A DNA stretch of 5,210 nucleotides from Anaerolineae bacterium (GTDB lineage Bacteria > Chloroflexota > Anaerolineae > Aggregatilineales > Phototrophicaceae): NCBI GenBank assembly GCA_025454715.1, contig JALONY010000151.1, forward strand, positions 1 through 5,210, given 5' to 3'. Position numbers and translations under genes: made by a program. The notes below the pieces were generated by a model that worked only from the letters and a program-made list of their open reading frames with translations, was not told the DNA's origin and ran no database searches. Shown here piece by piece: positions 1-5,210 of the stretch. Each line of letters begins with the position of its first letter. The first letter of the stretch is position 1.

Positions 1-158
1 TTGTCGCCGGTGCGGGCTTGCAGGTCGGCGGGCAGGTGTGCGAACAGGGCGGCATAGGCGCGCTCGCTGGCGTCCAGCCGCCCGCCCAGCACGTCCAGCA
101 GCTCACGGTAACGCATGATGGCTTGTCGGATGGTCTCGTGTGTCTCGGAAAGCGCCAT
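1..158 (-). CDS. Unrecognised helical protein, N-terminal 52 codons (runs off left edge)
   Basis: The minus strand opens with an ATG at 158 and stays open to the window edge. The visible protein starts MALSETHETIRQAIMRYREL, continues through LDVLGGRLDASER and ends near ADLQARTGD. It is rich in Ala, Leu, Arg and Glu, with no Cys and one Pro, and looks like amphipathic alpha-helices; there is no signal peptide or membrane segment in this part. I do not recognise the family. The start is supported by AGAAAGG eight nucleotides upstream of the ATG. It lies 36 nt downstream of the stop codon of the kinase-STAND-TPR gene, in the same direction, with no hairpin terminator in the gap, so co-transcription is likely. 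A role as substrate or partner of that kinase is only a guess. That the stretch is coding rests on the clean frame, the ribosome binding site and the operon-like spacing. Confidence 0.72.
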   Translation of the reverse strand, partial: MALSETHETIRQAIMRYRELLDVLGGRLDASERAYAALFAHLPADLQARTGD

Positions 159-166
159 GGCGGTAA

Positions 167-173
167 CCTTTCT
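167..173 (-). promoter_or_regulatory. Ribosome binding site of the left partial gene
   Basis: On the minus strand the sequence AGAAAGG lies eight nucleotides before the ATG at 158. It is a partial match to the Shine-Dalgarno consensus at normal spacing, and it decides the start of a gene whose downstream end cannot be seen. Confidence 0.55.
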
Positions 174-194
174 GTGAGGAGTTTGAGGTACGGC

Positions 195-3100
195 TTATCC
201 GCGCAGGGTTCCTGTCGTATCGGACGATAAAATGCGCTGTTCCGCCTCTTCCAGCGTCAGGGCGCGCCCGCGGTTGGCGGCTTGCTCCAGCGCCCATGCG
301 CTCATGCGGAGGCGCACATGGTCGAGGGCGTGCTGGGCACGGGCGTGGTCGTGGGCGCTGGCGCGCTTATCGGACAGCACGAAGGCGGTCATCTCGGCGG
401 TGCGCTCGGGCGGTGCGGCCTCGCGCATCACATCGGTATGGGCGGCGATGATGGCGAGGCTGAGGCCGATGTGCGGCTTGAGCTGGACGCGGCGCAAGGC
501 GGAGCGCAGGCTGTTCATCGCGCTGGGGCGGTCGCCGTTGGCGATGCGCGCATCGCATATCCCAATCAGCGCTATGATTTTCCAACGTTCGATGATTGGG
601 GTTTGCCACTCGATGAGCGCGTCGGTTTGCTGGTCGAGCAGCTCTAGGCCGGAGGACAAGGCGGTCAGGGCGGCCTTGGAGTCGCCCGCGTGTTGCGCGC
701 ACAAGCCCAGCCCGATGCTGGCGATGGCGGATTGGGCGCTTTGGTCGGGGGCTTGTGCCTGCACCTGCGCGAAGGTTTGGCGCGCCTCGTCGATGCGCTC
801 CATCACCAGCAATGCCCAGCCCTCGCTCAGCGTGCTGTGGCGTGCGAGGTCGGCGATGGTCATGCGCTCGGCGTGCTGGCGGGCGAGGCGGTAGCGCAAG
901 AGCGCCTCGGCATATTGCCCCAGCAACAAATGCGCCTCGGCCAGCAGGTAAGCGGCCACGGCCTCGAGGTAGAGCGCGTTGACGGCTTGTGCCTCGGCGA
1001 AGTTTTGGGCGGCGATCGCTTGGGCGACGGCGTAATTGCACGCATCCAGCTCGATTTCGGTCTGGATGAGGCGCGGGCCAATCAGTTGATAGGGGTGGCT
1101 GTGCCGCTCCATCAGGCTCATGGCTTCCTCGATGGCGGTGCGGGCGGCGTGGTGGCGGCGCAAGACCAAGGCGGCCTTGGCCCATTGTACTTGGGCGGCG
1201 GCCACCCCTGCGGCGCTGCCCAGCGCGTGCGATTGCTTGCGCGCCTCGGCCAGCAAGTCGAGGGCGGCCTCGGGTTGCCCCGCGTACAACGTCATCGTGC
1301 CGAGGTTGAGGGTCGATTGCGCCTCGCCGAAGCGGTCGCCGAGGGCGCGTTGGATGTCGAGCGCCTCGGTTTGGGCGGCGCGGGCGTGTTCGAGGTCTGG
1401 CAGGGTGGGGGCTTGGCGCTCCCAATACGAGCGCGCCAGCACGCTCAGGGTTTGGCTCAGGCCGTGACGGTCGCCCAGCTCACGGTACAGGTGGGCTGCC
1501 CGCGACAGCAATTCGCGGGCGGCCAACGGCGCGCCATAAGCCAGCGCGAACATGCCCTCGGCCATCAAAATCAACGCTTCCAACTCGTTGGGCGTGGCGG
1601 GCGACGGGGCGAACTGGCGGGCTTGCTTCAGGCACAGTTGCGCGTCGCGTTGGTCGCCGAACGTCACCGAGATGCGCGCATACCACGCCAGCGCCCGCGC
1701 CACCACCACGTTGCGCTCTGGGCTGGCGGGCTGGGTCTGGAAGACCTGCATGACGGGGTCGGCGAAGGCTTGCGCCTCCAGCCGGTTGGCGCGGTACTCG
1801 GCATAGAGGCCATAGGCGTGGATGGTGCGCCCAAGCGCCAAGGTGCGCTTGTTGGTCACGGCGTAGCGTGCCGCGGCCATCAGGTTTTCCGACTCGGCGA
1901 CTTGGGCGTGGAAGGCCTCGAGCTGGCCGCGCCCCTCGAAGGCCGTGCGCCGTGACGAGAGCTGGTTGAGGTAATAATCGCTGTGCGCCAGTTGCACCGC
2001 CTCGGCCAAGCCCAGCTCGCGCAGTTTTTCGGCGGCGTATTGCCGGACGATGTCGTGCAGGCTGAACAGCCCGTTTTCGGCATCGCGCCGCACCAGCGAT
2101 TTGCTGGTCAGCGACAGCAAGGCGCGCAAGCTGGTGCCCGCCACCACTTGCGCCGCGTCACGGGTGAAGCCGCCATAGAAGACCGACACCCGCGCCAATG
2201 CGTCGCGGTCGTCGTCGTTGAGCAAGCGCCACGAATAATCGAAGGTGGCGCGCAAGCTGCGCTGGCGCTCGGGCACGTCGCGCCCGCTGGTCTCCAAAAA
2301 GTCGGGGTCGCGCTGGATCTCGATCGCGATTTCGGACGGGGTGAGCGCCTCGACCCAGCCCGCCGCCAACAAAATCCCCAGCGGCACGCCCTCGACGTAA
2401 CGGCAGATGACGACGATGGCCTGCATGTCCTCGGCATCGATTTCGTAGCTGGGGCGGGCGCGCCGTGCGCCCTGCTCGAACAATTGCACCGCGCTATAGC
2501 GGCGCGGGTTGTTCGTGTCGTCCGCGGGCACCTCCAACGGCGACAAGCTGTACAGGTGCTCGCCTTGCACGTCCAGCTTCTCGCGAGAGGTGGCAATCAG
2601 CTTGACGCGGGGCGCTGCGCGCACGATGTCGGAGATGAGGGTAGCGGCGGCCAGCAGGTGCTCGAAGTTGTCCAGCACCAGCAGCAAGGTCTTGGATTGC
2701 AGATACTCCAGCAATTGCTGGCGGATGGGGGTTTCTTGGGCAAAGCTGAAGCCGATGGCCTCGGCGATGGCGGCCTGAACCGCCTCGGCGGTGGCGTGGG
2801 CGGCCAACGGCACGAAATACACGCCATCGGGGTAATTGGGGATGCTGCGCTCGGCCACCTCTAGCGCGAGGCGCGTCTTGCCCATGCCCCCCGGGGCGAC
2901 CACCGTAATCAAGCGCACCGAGGGCGTCGCCAATAGGTCAATCAGCGCTTGGGCTTCTTGGGCGCGCCCGATGAAGGTGGTGGGCTGGGCGGGCAGGTTG
3001 TGCTTGGGCGCCAACGGGGCGTCGGGCTGGGTCGGGCGCTTGGGCGTGCCGATGGGCTGGGTGTTGGCGTTGAGGCTGGGGAAGTTGGTCGGGCGCTTGG

Positions 3101-3962
3101 TGGCGGTCGGCGGGCGCGAGGCCGCCAGCGCGATCGTCTCGAGCTGTGCCCCGATCAGGCGGGCGGTGGCGGGGCGGCGCACCGGCTCTTTGCTCAGCAT
3201 CTTGCGGACGATGTCATCGACCGCCTCGGGCACGTCGGGGCGCACGGTGCTGAGCGGGGGCGGCTCTGACCCGAAGATGTTGGACAGCGTGTCGGTGAGC
3301 TGTGCGCCTTGAAACGGGTGCTGGCCAGCCAACATGCTGTAGACGATCAGCCCCAACGACCAGATGTCGGCGCGCTCGTCGGCGGACGCCCCGCTGAGCA
3401 CCTCCGGCGCTGCCCACTCGACCGTGCCGCCGGGCATGGCGTCGCCGACCGTCAGGCGCTCCTTGCTCTTGAGCAGGGCGGTGCCGAAGTCGGTCAGCTT
3501 GGGGGTGCCGGACGACATGATCAGGATGTTGCTGGGCTTCAGGTCGCGGTGGACGATTTTGAGGTGGTGCGCCCGCGCCAGCGCATCGACGATTTCGATG
3601 GCGATGCCCAGCGCACGGCTGTAAGGCAACGCGCCATAGCCCTCGATCATCTTGGCGAGGCTGCCCCCGTCGATATACTCCAGCACGAGGTGGTAGATAC
3701 CGGCCTCCTCGAACGTATCGAGCAGCTTGACGATGTTGGGGTGATCGAGCTGGCGCAACGCCTCGCCCTCGCGAATCACACGGGCGCGCAGGGTCGGGTC
3801 GGTGGTCAACGCTTCCGGCAGCAGGTGCTTGACGGCGACCTGTTGCTGGGTGTGCAAATCGAGCGCCCGAAACACCGCGCCCATGCCGCCGCGTGCGATC
3901 AGGCCTTGCAGACGGTAGCGCCCATGGAGCACTTTGGTGGTGTTGGTCAAGTCGCCAGACAT
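195..3962 (-). CDS. Ser/Thr protein kinase fused to STAND (NB-ARC-like) ATPase and TPR repeats
   Basis: A predicted soluble 1255-residue signalling protein. Residues about 16-275 form a Hanks-type kinase: Gly-rich loop RGGMGAV (24-30), VAVK Lys45, helix-C Glu65, HRDLKPSN with Asp140, DFG 158-160, APE 185-187, DIWSLG 199-204, and Arg263. All catalytic residues are present, so it should be active. A Pro/Thr-rich linker (about 282-327) leads to a STAND ATPase: Walker A APGGMGKT (356-363), Walker B LLLVLDNFEH (426-435), TSR (458-460), GVPL (525-528), a winged-helix part near 568-610 (SLRATFDYSW, VFYGGF) and LHD (635-637), the counterpart of the NB-ARC MHD motif. From about 690 to 1165 follow TPR-like helical pairs with phrases such as LGDRHGLSQTL and LGDRFGEAQSTLNLG. 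I see no membrane segment and no C-terminal LuxR-type HTH. The layout resembles mycobacterial PknK. The ATG at 3962 is preferred over an in-frame TTG at 4013, which overlaps the likely -10 box. Its target is unknown. Confidence 0.95.
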   Translation of the reverse strand: MSGDLTNTTKVLHGRYRLQGLIARGGMGAVFRALDLHTQQQVAVKHLLPEALTTDPTLRARVIREGEALRQLDHPNIVKLLDTFEEAGIYHLVLEYIDGGSLAKMIEGYGALPYSRALGIAIEIVDALARAHHLKIVHRDLKPSNILIMSSGTPKLTDFGTALLKSKERLTVGDAMPGGTVEWAAPEVLSGASADERADIWSLGLIVYSMLAGQHPFQGAQLTDTLSNIFGSEPPPLSTVRPDVPEAVDDIVRKMLSKEPVRRPATARLIGAQLETIALAASRPPTATKRPTNFPSLNANTQPIGTPKRPTQPDAPLAPKHNLPAQPTTFIGRAQEAQALIDLLATPSVRLITVVAPGGMGKTRLALEVAERSIPNYPDGVYFVPLAAHATAEAVQAAIAEAIGFSFAQETPIRQQLLEYLQSKTLLLVLDNFEHLLAAATLISDIVRAAPRVKLIATSREKLDVQGEHLYSLSPLEVPADDTNNPRRYSAVQLFEQGARRARPSYEIDAEDMQAIVVICRYVEGVPLGILLAAGWVEALTPSEIAIEIQRDPDFLETSGRDVPERQRSLRATFDYSWRLLNDDDRDALARVSVFYGGFTRDAAQVVAGTSLRALLSLTSKSLVRRDAENGLFSLHDIVRQYAAEKLRELGLAEAVQLAHSDYYLNQLSSRRTAFEGRGQLEAFHAQVAESENLMAAARYAVTNKRTLALGRTIHAYGLYAEYRANRLEAQAFADPVMQVFQTQPASPERNVVVARALAWYARISVTFGDQRDAQLCLKQARQFAPSPATPNELEALILMAEGMFALAYGAPLAARELLSRAAHLYRELGDRHGLSQTLSVLARSYWERQAPTLPDLEHARAAQTEALDIQRALGDRFGEAQSTLNLGTMTLYAGQPEAALDLLAEARKQSHALGSAAGVAAAQVQWAKAALVLRRHHAARTAIEEAMSLMERHSHPYQLIGPRLIQTEIELDACNYAVAQAIAAQNFAEAQAVNALYLEAVAAYLLAEAHLLLGQYAEALLRYRLARQHAERMTIADLARHSTLSEGWALLVMERIDEARQTFAQVQAQAPDQSAQSAIASIGLGLCAQHAGDSKAALTALSSGLELLDQQTDALIEWQTPIIERWKIIALIGICDARIANGDRPSAMNSLRSALRRVQLKPHIGLSLAIIAAHTDVMREAAPPERTAEMTAFVLSDKRASAHDHARAQHALDHVRLRMSAWALEQAANRGRALTLEEAEQRILSSDTTGTLRG
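3030..3100. repeat. Pair of 14-bp direct repeats in the kinase linker
   Basis: The sequence ggtcgggcgcttgg occurs at 3030-3043 and again at 3087-3100, 57 bp apart, which is exactly 19 codons. On the coding strand both copies encode K-R-P-T (residues 289-292 and 308-311) with the same codons, inside the Pro/Thr-rich linker between kinase and ATPase. It may be the trace of a small in-frame duplication or simple low-complexity composition; the residues around the copies are not conserved. Confidence 0.5.
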
Positions 3963-3973
3963 GCGTTGTGTGT

Positions 3974-3980
3974 CTTTCCT
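3974..3980 (-). promoter_or_regulatory. Ribosome binding site of the kinase gene
   Basis: AGGAAAG on the minus strand lies 11 nt before the ATG at 3962. The spacing is slightly long, but this is the only purine-rich Shine-Dalgarno-like stretch between the likely promoter and the kinase domain. It supports the ATG rather than the TTG 17 codons upstream, which would place this motif inside the coding region. Confidence 0.55.
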
Positions 3981-4012
3981 GATAGATTTGAGGGTTATTT
4001 TAGGCTGAATCA

Positions 4013-4041
4013 ATCATACCGCAGTGTGCGGCCTCGGTAAA
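4013..4041 (-). promoter_or_regulatory. Likely sigma-70-type promoter of the kinase gene
   Basis: Read on the minus strand, TTTACC (4041-4036, four of six matches to TTGACA) is followed after exactly 17 nt by TATGAT (4018-4013, five of six matches to TATAAT). Transcription would start near 4006, giving a leader of about 44 nt before the ATG at 3962. A second AT-rich hexamer, TAAAAT at 4002-3997, lacks a matching -35 at proper distance. This is a motif-based prediction only. Confidence 0.55.
4019..4031. repeat. Short inverted repeat CCGCA-GTG-TGCGG in the kinase promoter spacer
   Basis: Two perfect 5-bp arms separated by 3 bp lie directly upstream of the predicted kinase -10 box, within its -35/-10 spacer. 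The position suits an operator, but a 5-bp inverted repeat is expected about once by chance in an intergenic region of this length, so the assignment is weak. Confidence 0.3.
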
Positions 4042-4047
4042 CAGGCC
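4030..4047. repeat. Short inverted repeat GGCCT-N8-AGGCC around the kinase -35
   Basis: Perfect 5-bp arms at 4030-4034 and 4043-4047 bracket the predicted kinase -35 hexamer (4036-4041). The left arm shares two bases with the neighbouring inverted repeat at 4019-4031. It could be a regulator binding site, but the arm length gives little statistical weight. Confidence 0.28.
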
Positions 4048-4061
4048 ATGACATAAGCATT

Positions 4062-4088
4062 TTGTTGCGCCTCTCACCACGCTATAAT
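4062..4088 (+). promoter_or_regulatory. Likely promoter of sqdB
   Basis: A perfect TATAAT lies at 4083-4088, in otherwise G+C-rich DNA. The -35 is weaker: TTGTTG at 4062-4067 matches three of six consensus bases with a short 15-nt spacer, and overlapping T-rich hexamers one or two bases to the left would give 16-17 nt. Transcription would begin near 4095-4097, leaving a leader of about 26-28 nt before the GTG start. The predicted kinase promoter lies back to back, with about 20 bp between the two -35 elements. Confidence 0.55.
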
Positions 4089-4110
4089 GGCGCGGCATGT
4101 CGGCGGGCTG

Positions 4111-4117
4111 AAGGGGA
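4111..4117 (+). promoter_or_regulatory. Ribosome binding site of sqdB
   Basis: AAGGGGA lies five nucleotides before the GTG at 4123. It decides in favour of this non-ATG start, which is also where homology to SqdB proteins begins. An ATG at 4097 is out of frame and hits a stop after four codons. Confidence 0.65.
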
Positions 4118-4122
4118 ACACC

Positions 4123-5210
4123 GTGCGGATTTTGATTGCCGGAATCGATGGGTATTTGGGGTGGGCGCTGGCGCAACACTTGACCGTGCGTGGGCACACC
4201 GTGGCCGGCCTCGACGCGCTCTTGCGGCGCGATTGGGTGGCCGAGGTCGGCTCTGATTCGGCCTTGCCCATCGCGGATTTGCCCGACCGTGTGGCCGCGT
4301 TCGAGGCGCATTTCGGCGTGCCGCTGACGGTGTATCAGGGAAATTTGCTCGATTACGGGTTTACCCGCCTCGCGTTGGCCGAGTTCCAGCCCGATGCGGT
4401 GGTGCACCTCGCCGAGATGCCGTCCGCCCCGTACTCGATGATTGACCCCGCCCACGCCGCTTTTACCCAGCACAACAACGTCATCGGCAGCCTCAACGTG
4501 CTGTGGGCGATGAAAGAGGCGGTGCCCGAGGCGCACCTCGTCAAGCTGGGCACGATGGGCGAATATGGTACCCCCAACCTCGACATCCCCGAGGGCTTCT
4601 TCGAGGTCGAGTATCGCGGGCGGCGGGACGTGTTGCCGTTTCCGCGCCAAGCCAACAGCTTGTATCACCTCAGCAAAGTCCACGACTCCAACAACGTCAT
4701 GTTCGCTTGCCGCGTGTGGGGCTTGCGCGCCACCGACGTGATGCAGGGGGTGGTGTTCGGCACCCACATCGACGCGATGCCCGCCGACCCCCGCATGGCC
4801 ACCCGCCTCGACTATGACCAGTGCTTCGGCACGGCCATCAACCGTTTTTGTTGCCAAGCGGTCATCGGCCACCCGCTCACGGTGTACGGCGGCGGCGGGA
4901 TGCGGCGCGGGTTCTTGCCCCTGCGTGACTCGGTGCAGTGCCTCGCGTTGGCGTGCGAGCACCCGCCCACTCGCGGCGAGTATCGCGTGTTCAACCAATT
5001 CGAGCAAACCTACACCATCGCCGAGCTGGCCGCGCTGGTGCACGAGGCCGCCTCTGACCTCGGCCTGTCGCCCACGGTGCAACACATCGAGAACCCCCGT
5101 GCGGAGCCCAACGAGCATTATTACAACCCCGACCGCCAGCACCTGTTGGCGCTGGGCTATGTGCCGACCACCGACCTGCGCGGCGAAGTCCGCCGGATGC
5201 TGACCGACCT
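4123..5210 (+). CDS. sqdB: UDP-sulfoquinovose synthase (SqdB/SQD1 family), 3' end cut by window
   Basis: This NAD-dependent short-chain dehydrogenase/reductase-type enzyme is expected to convert UDP-glucose and sulfite to UDP-sulfoquinovose, the head-group donor for the sulfolipid SQDG or for sulfoquinovose-containing glycans. The 362 complete codons seen begin with the nucleotide-binding motif GIDGYLGW (residues 7-14). Family signatures follow: SAPYSMID (101-108), HNNVIGSLNVL (117-127), HLVKLGTMGEYGTPN (138-152), YHLSKVHDS (181-189), GLRATD (200-205), QGVVFG (208-213), RLDYD (228-232), GHPLTVYG (249-256), GEYRVFNQF (285-293) and ENPR (323-326). Thr144, Tyr181 and Lys185 match the catalytic triad of plant SQD1 (Thr145, Tyr182, Lys186). 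The GTG start is fixed by AAGGGGA and by the motif position. Family members are near 390-400 residues, so only a short C-terminal piece should be missing. No signal peptide is seen; it should be cytoplasmic. Specific substitutions near the sugar site leave some doubt about exact substrate. Confidence 0.93.
   Translation, partial: MRILIAGIDGYLGWALAQHLTVRGHTVAGLDALLRRDWVAEVGSDSALPIADLPDRVAAFEAHFGVPLTVYQGNLLDYGFTRLALAEFQPDAVVHLAEMPSAPYSMIDPAHAAFTQHNNVIGSLNVLWAMKEAVPEAHLVKLGTMGEYGTPNLDIPEGFFEVEYRGRRDVLPFPRQANSLYHLSKVHDSNNVMFACRVWGLRATDVMQGVVFGTHIDAMPADPRMATRLDYDQCFGTAINRFCCQAVIGHPLTVYGGGGMRRGFLPLRDSVQCLALACEHPPTRGEYRVFNQFEQTYTIAELAALVHEAASDLGLSPTVQHIENPRAEPNEHYYNPDRQHLLALGYVPTTDLRGEVRRMLTD

Noticed and set aside
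159..194. Possible terminator between the kinase gene and the left gene
   Set aside because: The 36-nt gap contains no stable inverted repeat followed by a T-run on the minus strand.
1012..1019. GCGATCGC, identical to the cyanobacterial HIP1 octamer
   Set aside because: I noticed only one copy, inside a coding region; HIP1-rich genomes carry many. It does not support a cyanobacterial origin despite the sqdB gene.
906..1400. Frequent recurrence of 'gcgcctcgg' resembling a dispersed repeat
   Set aside because: On the coding strand it is the favoured codons for Ala-Glu-Ala, abundant in the TPR helices, so protein composition explains it.
367..1425. A 352-codon minus-strand frame in another phase within the kinase gene
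   Set aside because: Its product is almost entirely Arg, Pro, Ala and Gly, typical of an out-of-phase reading of G+C-rich coding DNA.
690..1955. A 421-codon open frame on the plus strand, antisense to the TPR region of the kinase gene
   Set aside because: It lies wholly inside a well-supported gene on the other strand, and its Gly/Gln/Leu-rich translation shows no recognisable domain. Long antisense frames are expected in G+C-rich genes with biased third positions.
1983..2864. A 293-codon plus-strand frame opposite the STAND ATPase
   Set aside because: It mirrors the conserved ATPase coding sequence and has low-complexity Gln/Gly/Val composition and no motif.
3309..4040. A 243-codon plus-strand frame opposite the kinase domain, crossing into the intergenic region
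   Set aside because: It overlaps the conserved kinase motifs and both predicted kinase promoter elements, and its protein has no known features.
4097..4111. A tiny ATG-to-TGA frame of four codons just before the sqdB ribosome binding site, near the predicted transcription start
   Set aside because: It has no ribosome binding site of its own and no attenuator-like codon run or hairpin. A chance occurrence is the simplest explanation.
4000..5142. A 380-codon minus-strand frame opposite sqdB, with a Val/Leu-rich start that looks hydrophobic
   Set aside because: It is the antisense of a clear SqdB homologue and would also cross the divergent promoter region and the start of the kinase gene.

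Overview
The window looks like G+C-rich bacterial chromosomal DNA, most likely from a member of the Chloroflexota. Two things point there: a very long soluble Ser/Thr kinase fused to an AfsR/MalT-like STAND ATPase and TPR repeats, with the 'VVAPGGMGKT...LLVLDNFEHLL' style of ATPase common in that phylum, and a UDP-sulfoquinovose synthase whose wording (VGSDSALPI, MQGVVFGT) recalls the Chloroflexi/archaeal branch more than the cyanobacterial/plant branch. The phylum assignment is inference from remembered family sequences, not from a search.

Layout: (1) Positions 1-158, minus strand: the first 52 codons of an unrecognised helical protein that runs off the left edge. (2) Positions 195-3962, minus strand: a 1255-residue protein with an N-terminal Hanks-type kinase (all catalytic motifs present), a Pro/Thr-rich linker, an NB-ARC-like STAND NTPase with winged-helix and LHD motif, and about 500 residues of TPR-like helices. 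The 36-nt gap to the left gene, with its own ribosome binding site and no visible terminator, suggests both genes are in one operon read leftward. (3) Positions 3963-4122: a 160-bp divergent intergenic region with one plausible sigma-70-type promoter for each direction. (4) Positions 4123-5210, plus strand: sqdB, encoding UDP-sulfoquinovose synthase, complete at the 5' end but cut by the right edge.

How they may work together: sqdB makes UDP-sulfoquinovose, the activated sulfosugar used for the sulfolipid SQDG or for sulfoquinovose-containing glycans. The kinase-STAND-TPR protein is a signalling switch with no DNA-binding or membrane domain of its own, so it should act by phosphorylating partners; its target is unknown and the co-transcribed left gene is a candidate. 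A regulatory link between the kinase operon and sqdB rests only on shared divergent promoter DNA and is weak.

Nothing in the window amounts to a clearly new system. The best leads are the kinase-STAND-TPR switch with its unknown operon partner, and active-site-region substitutions in the SqdB homologue. No RNA genes, mobile elements, CRISPR arrays or clear terminators were seen.
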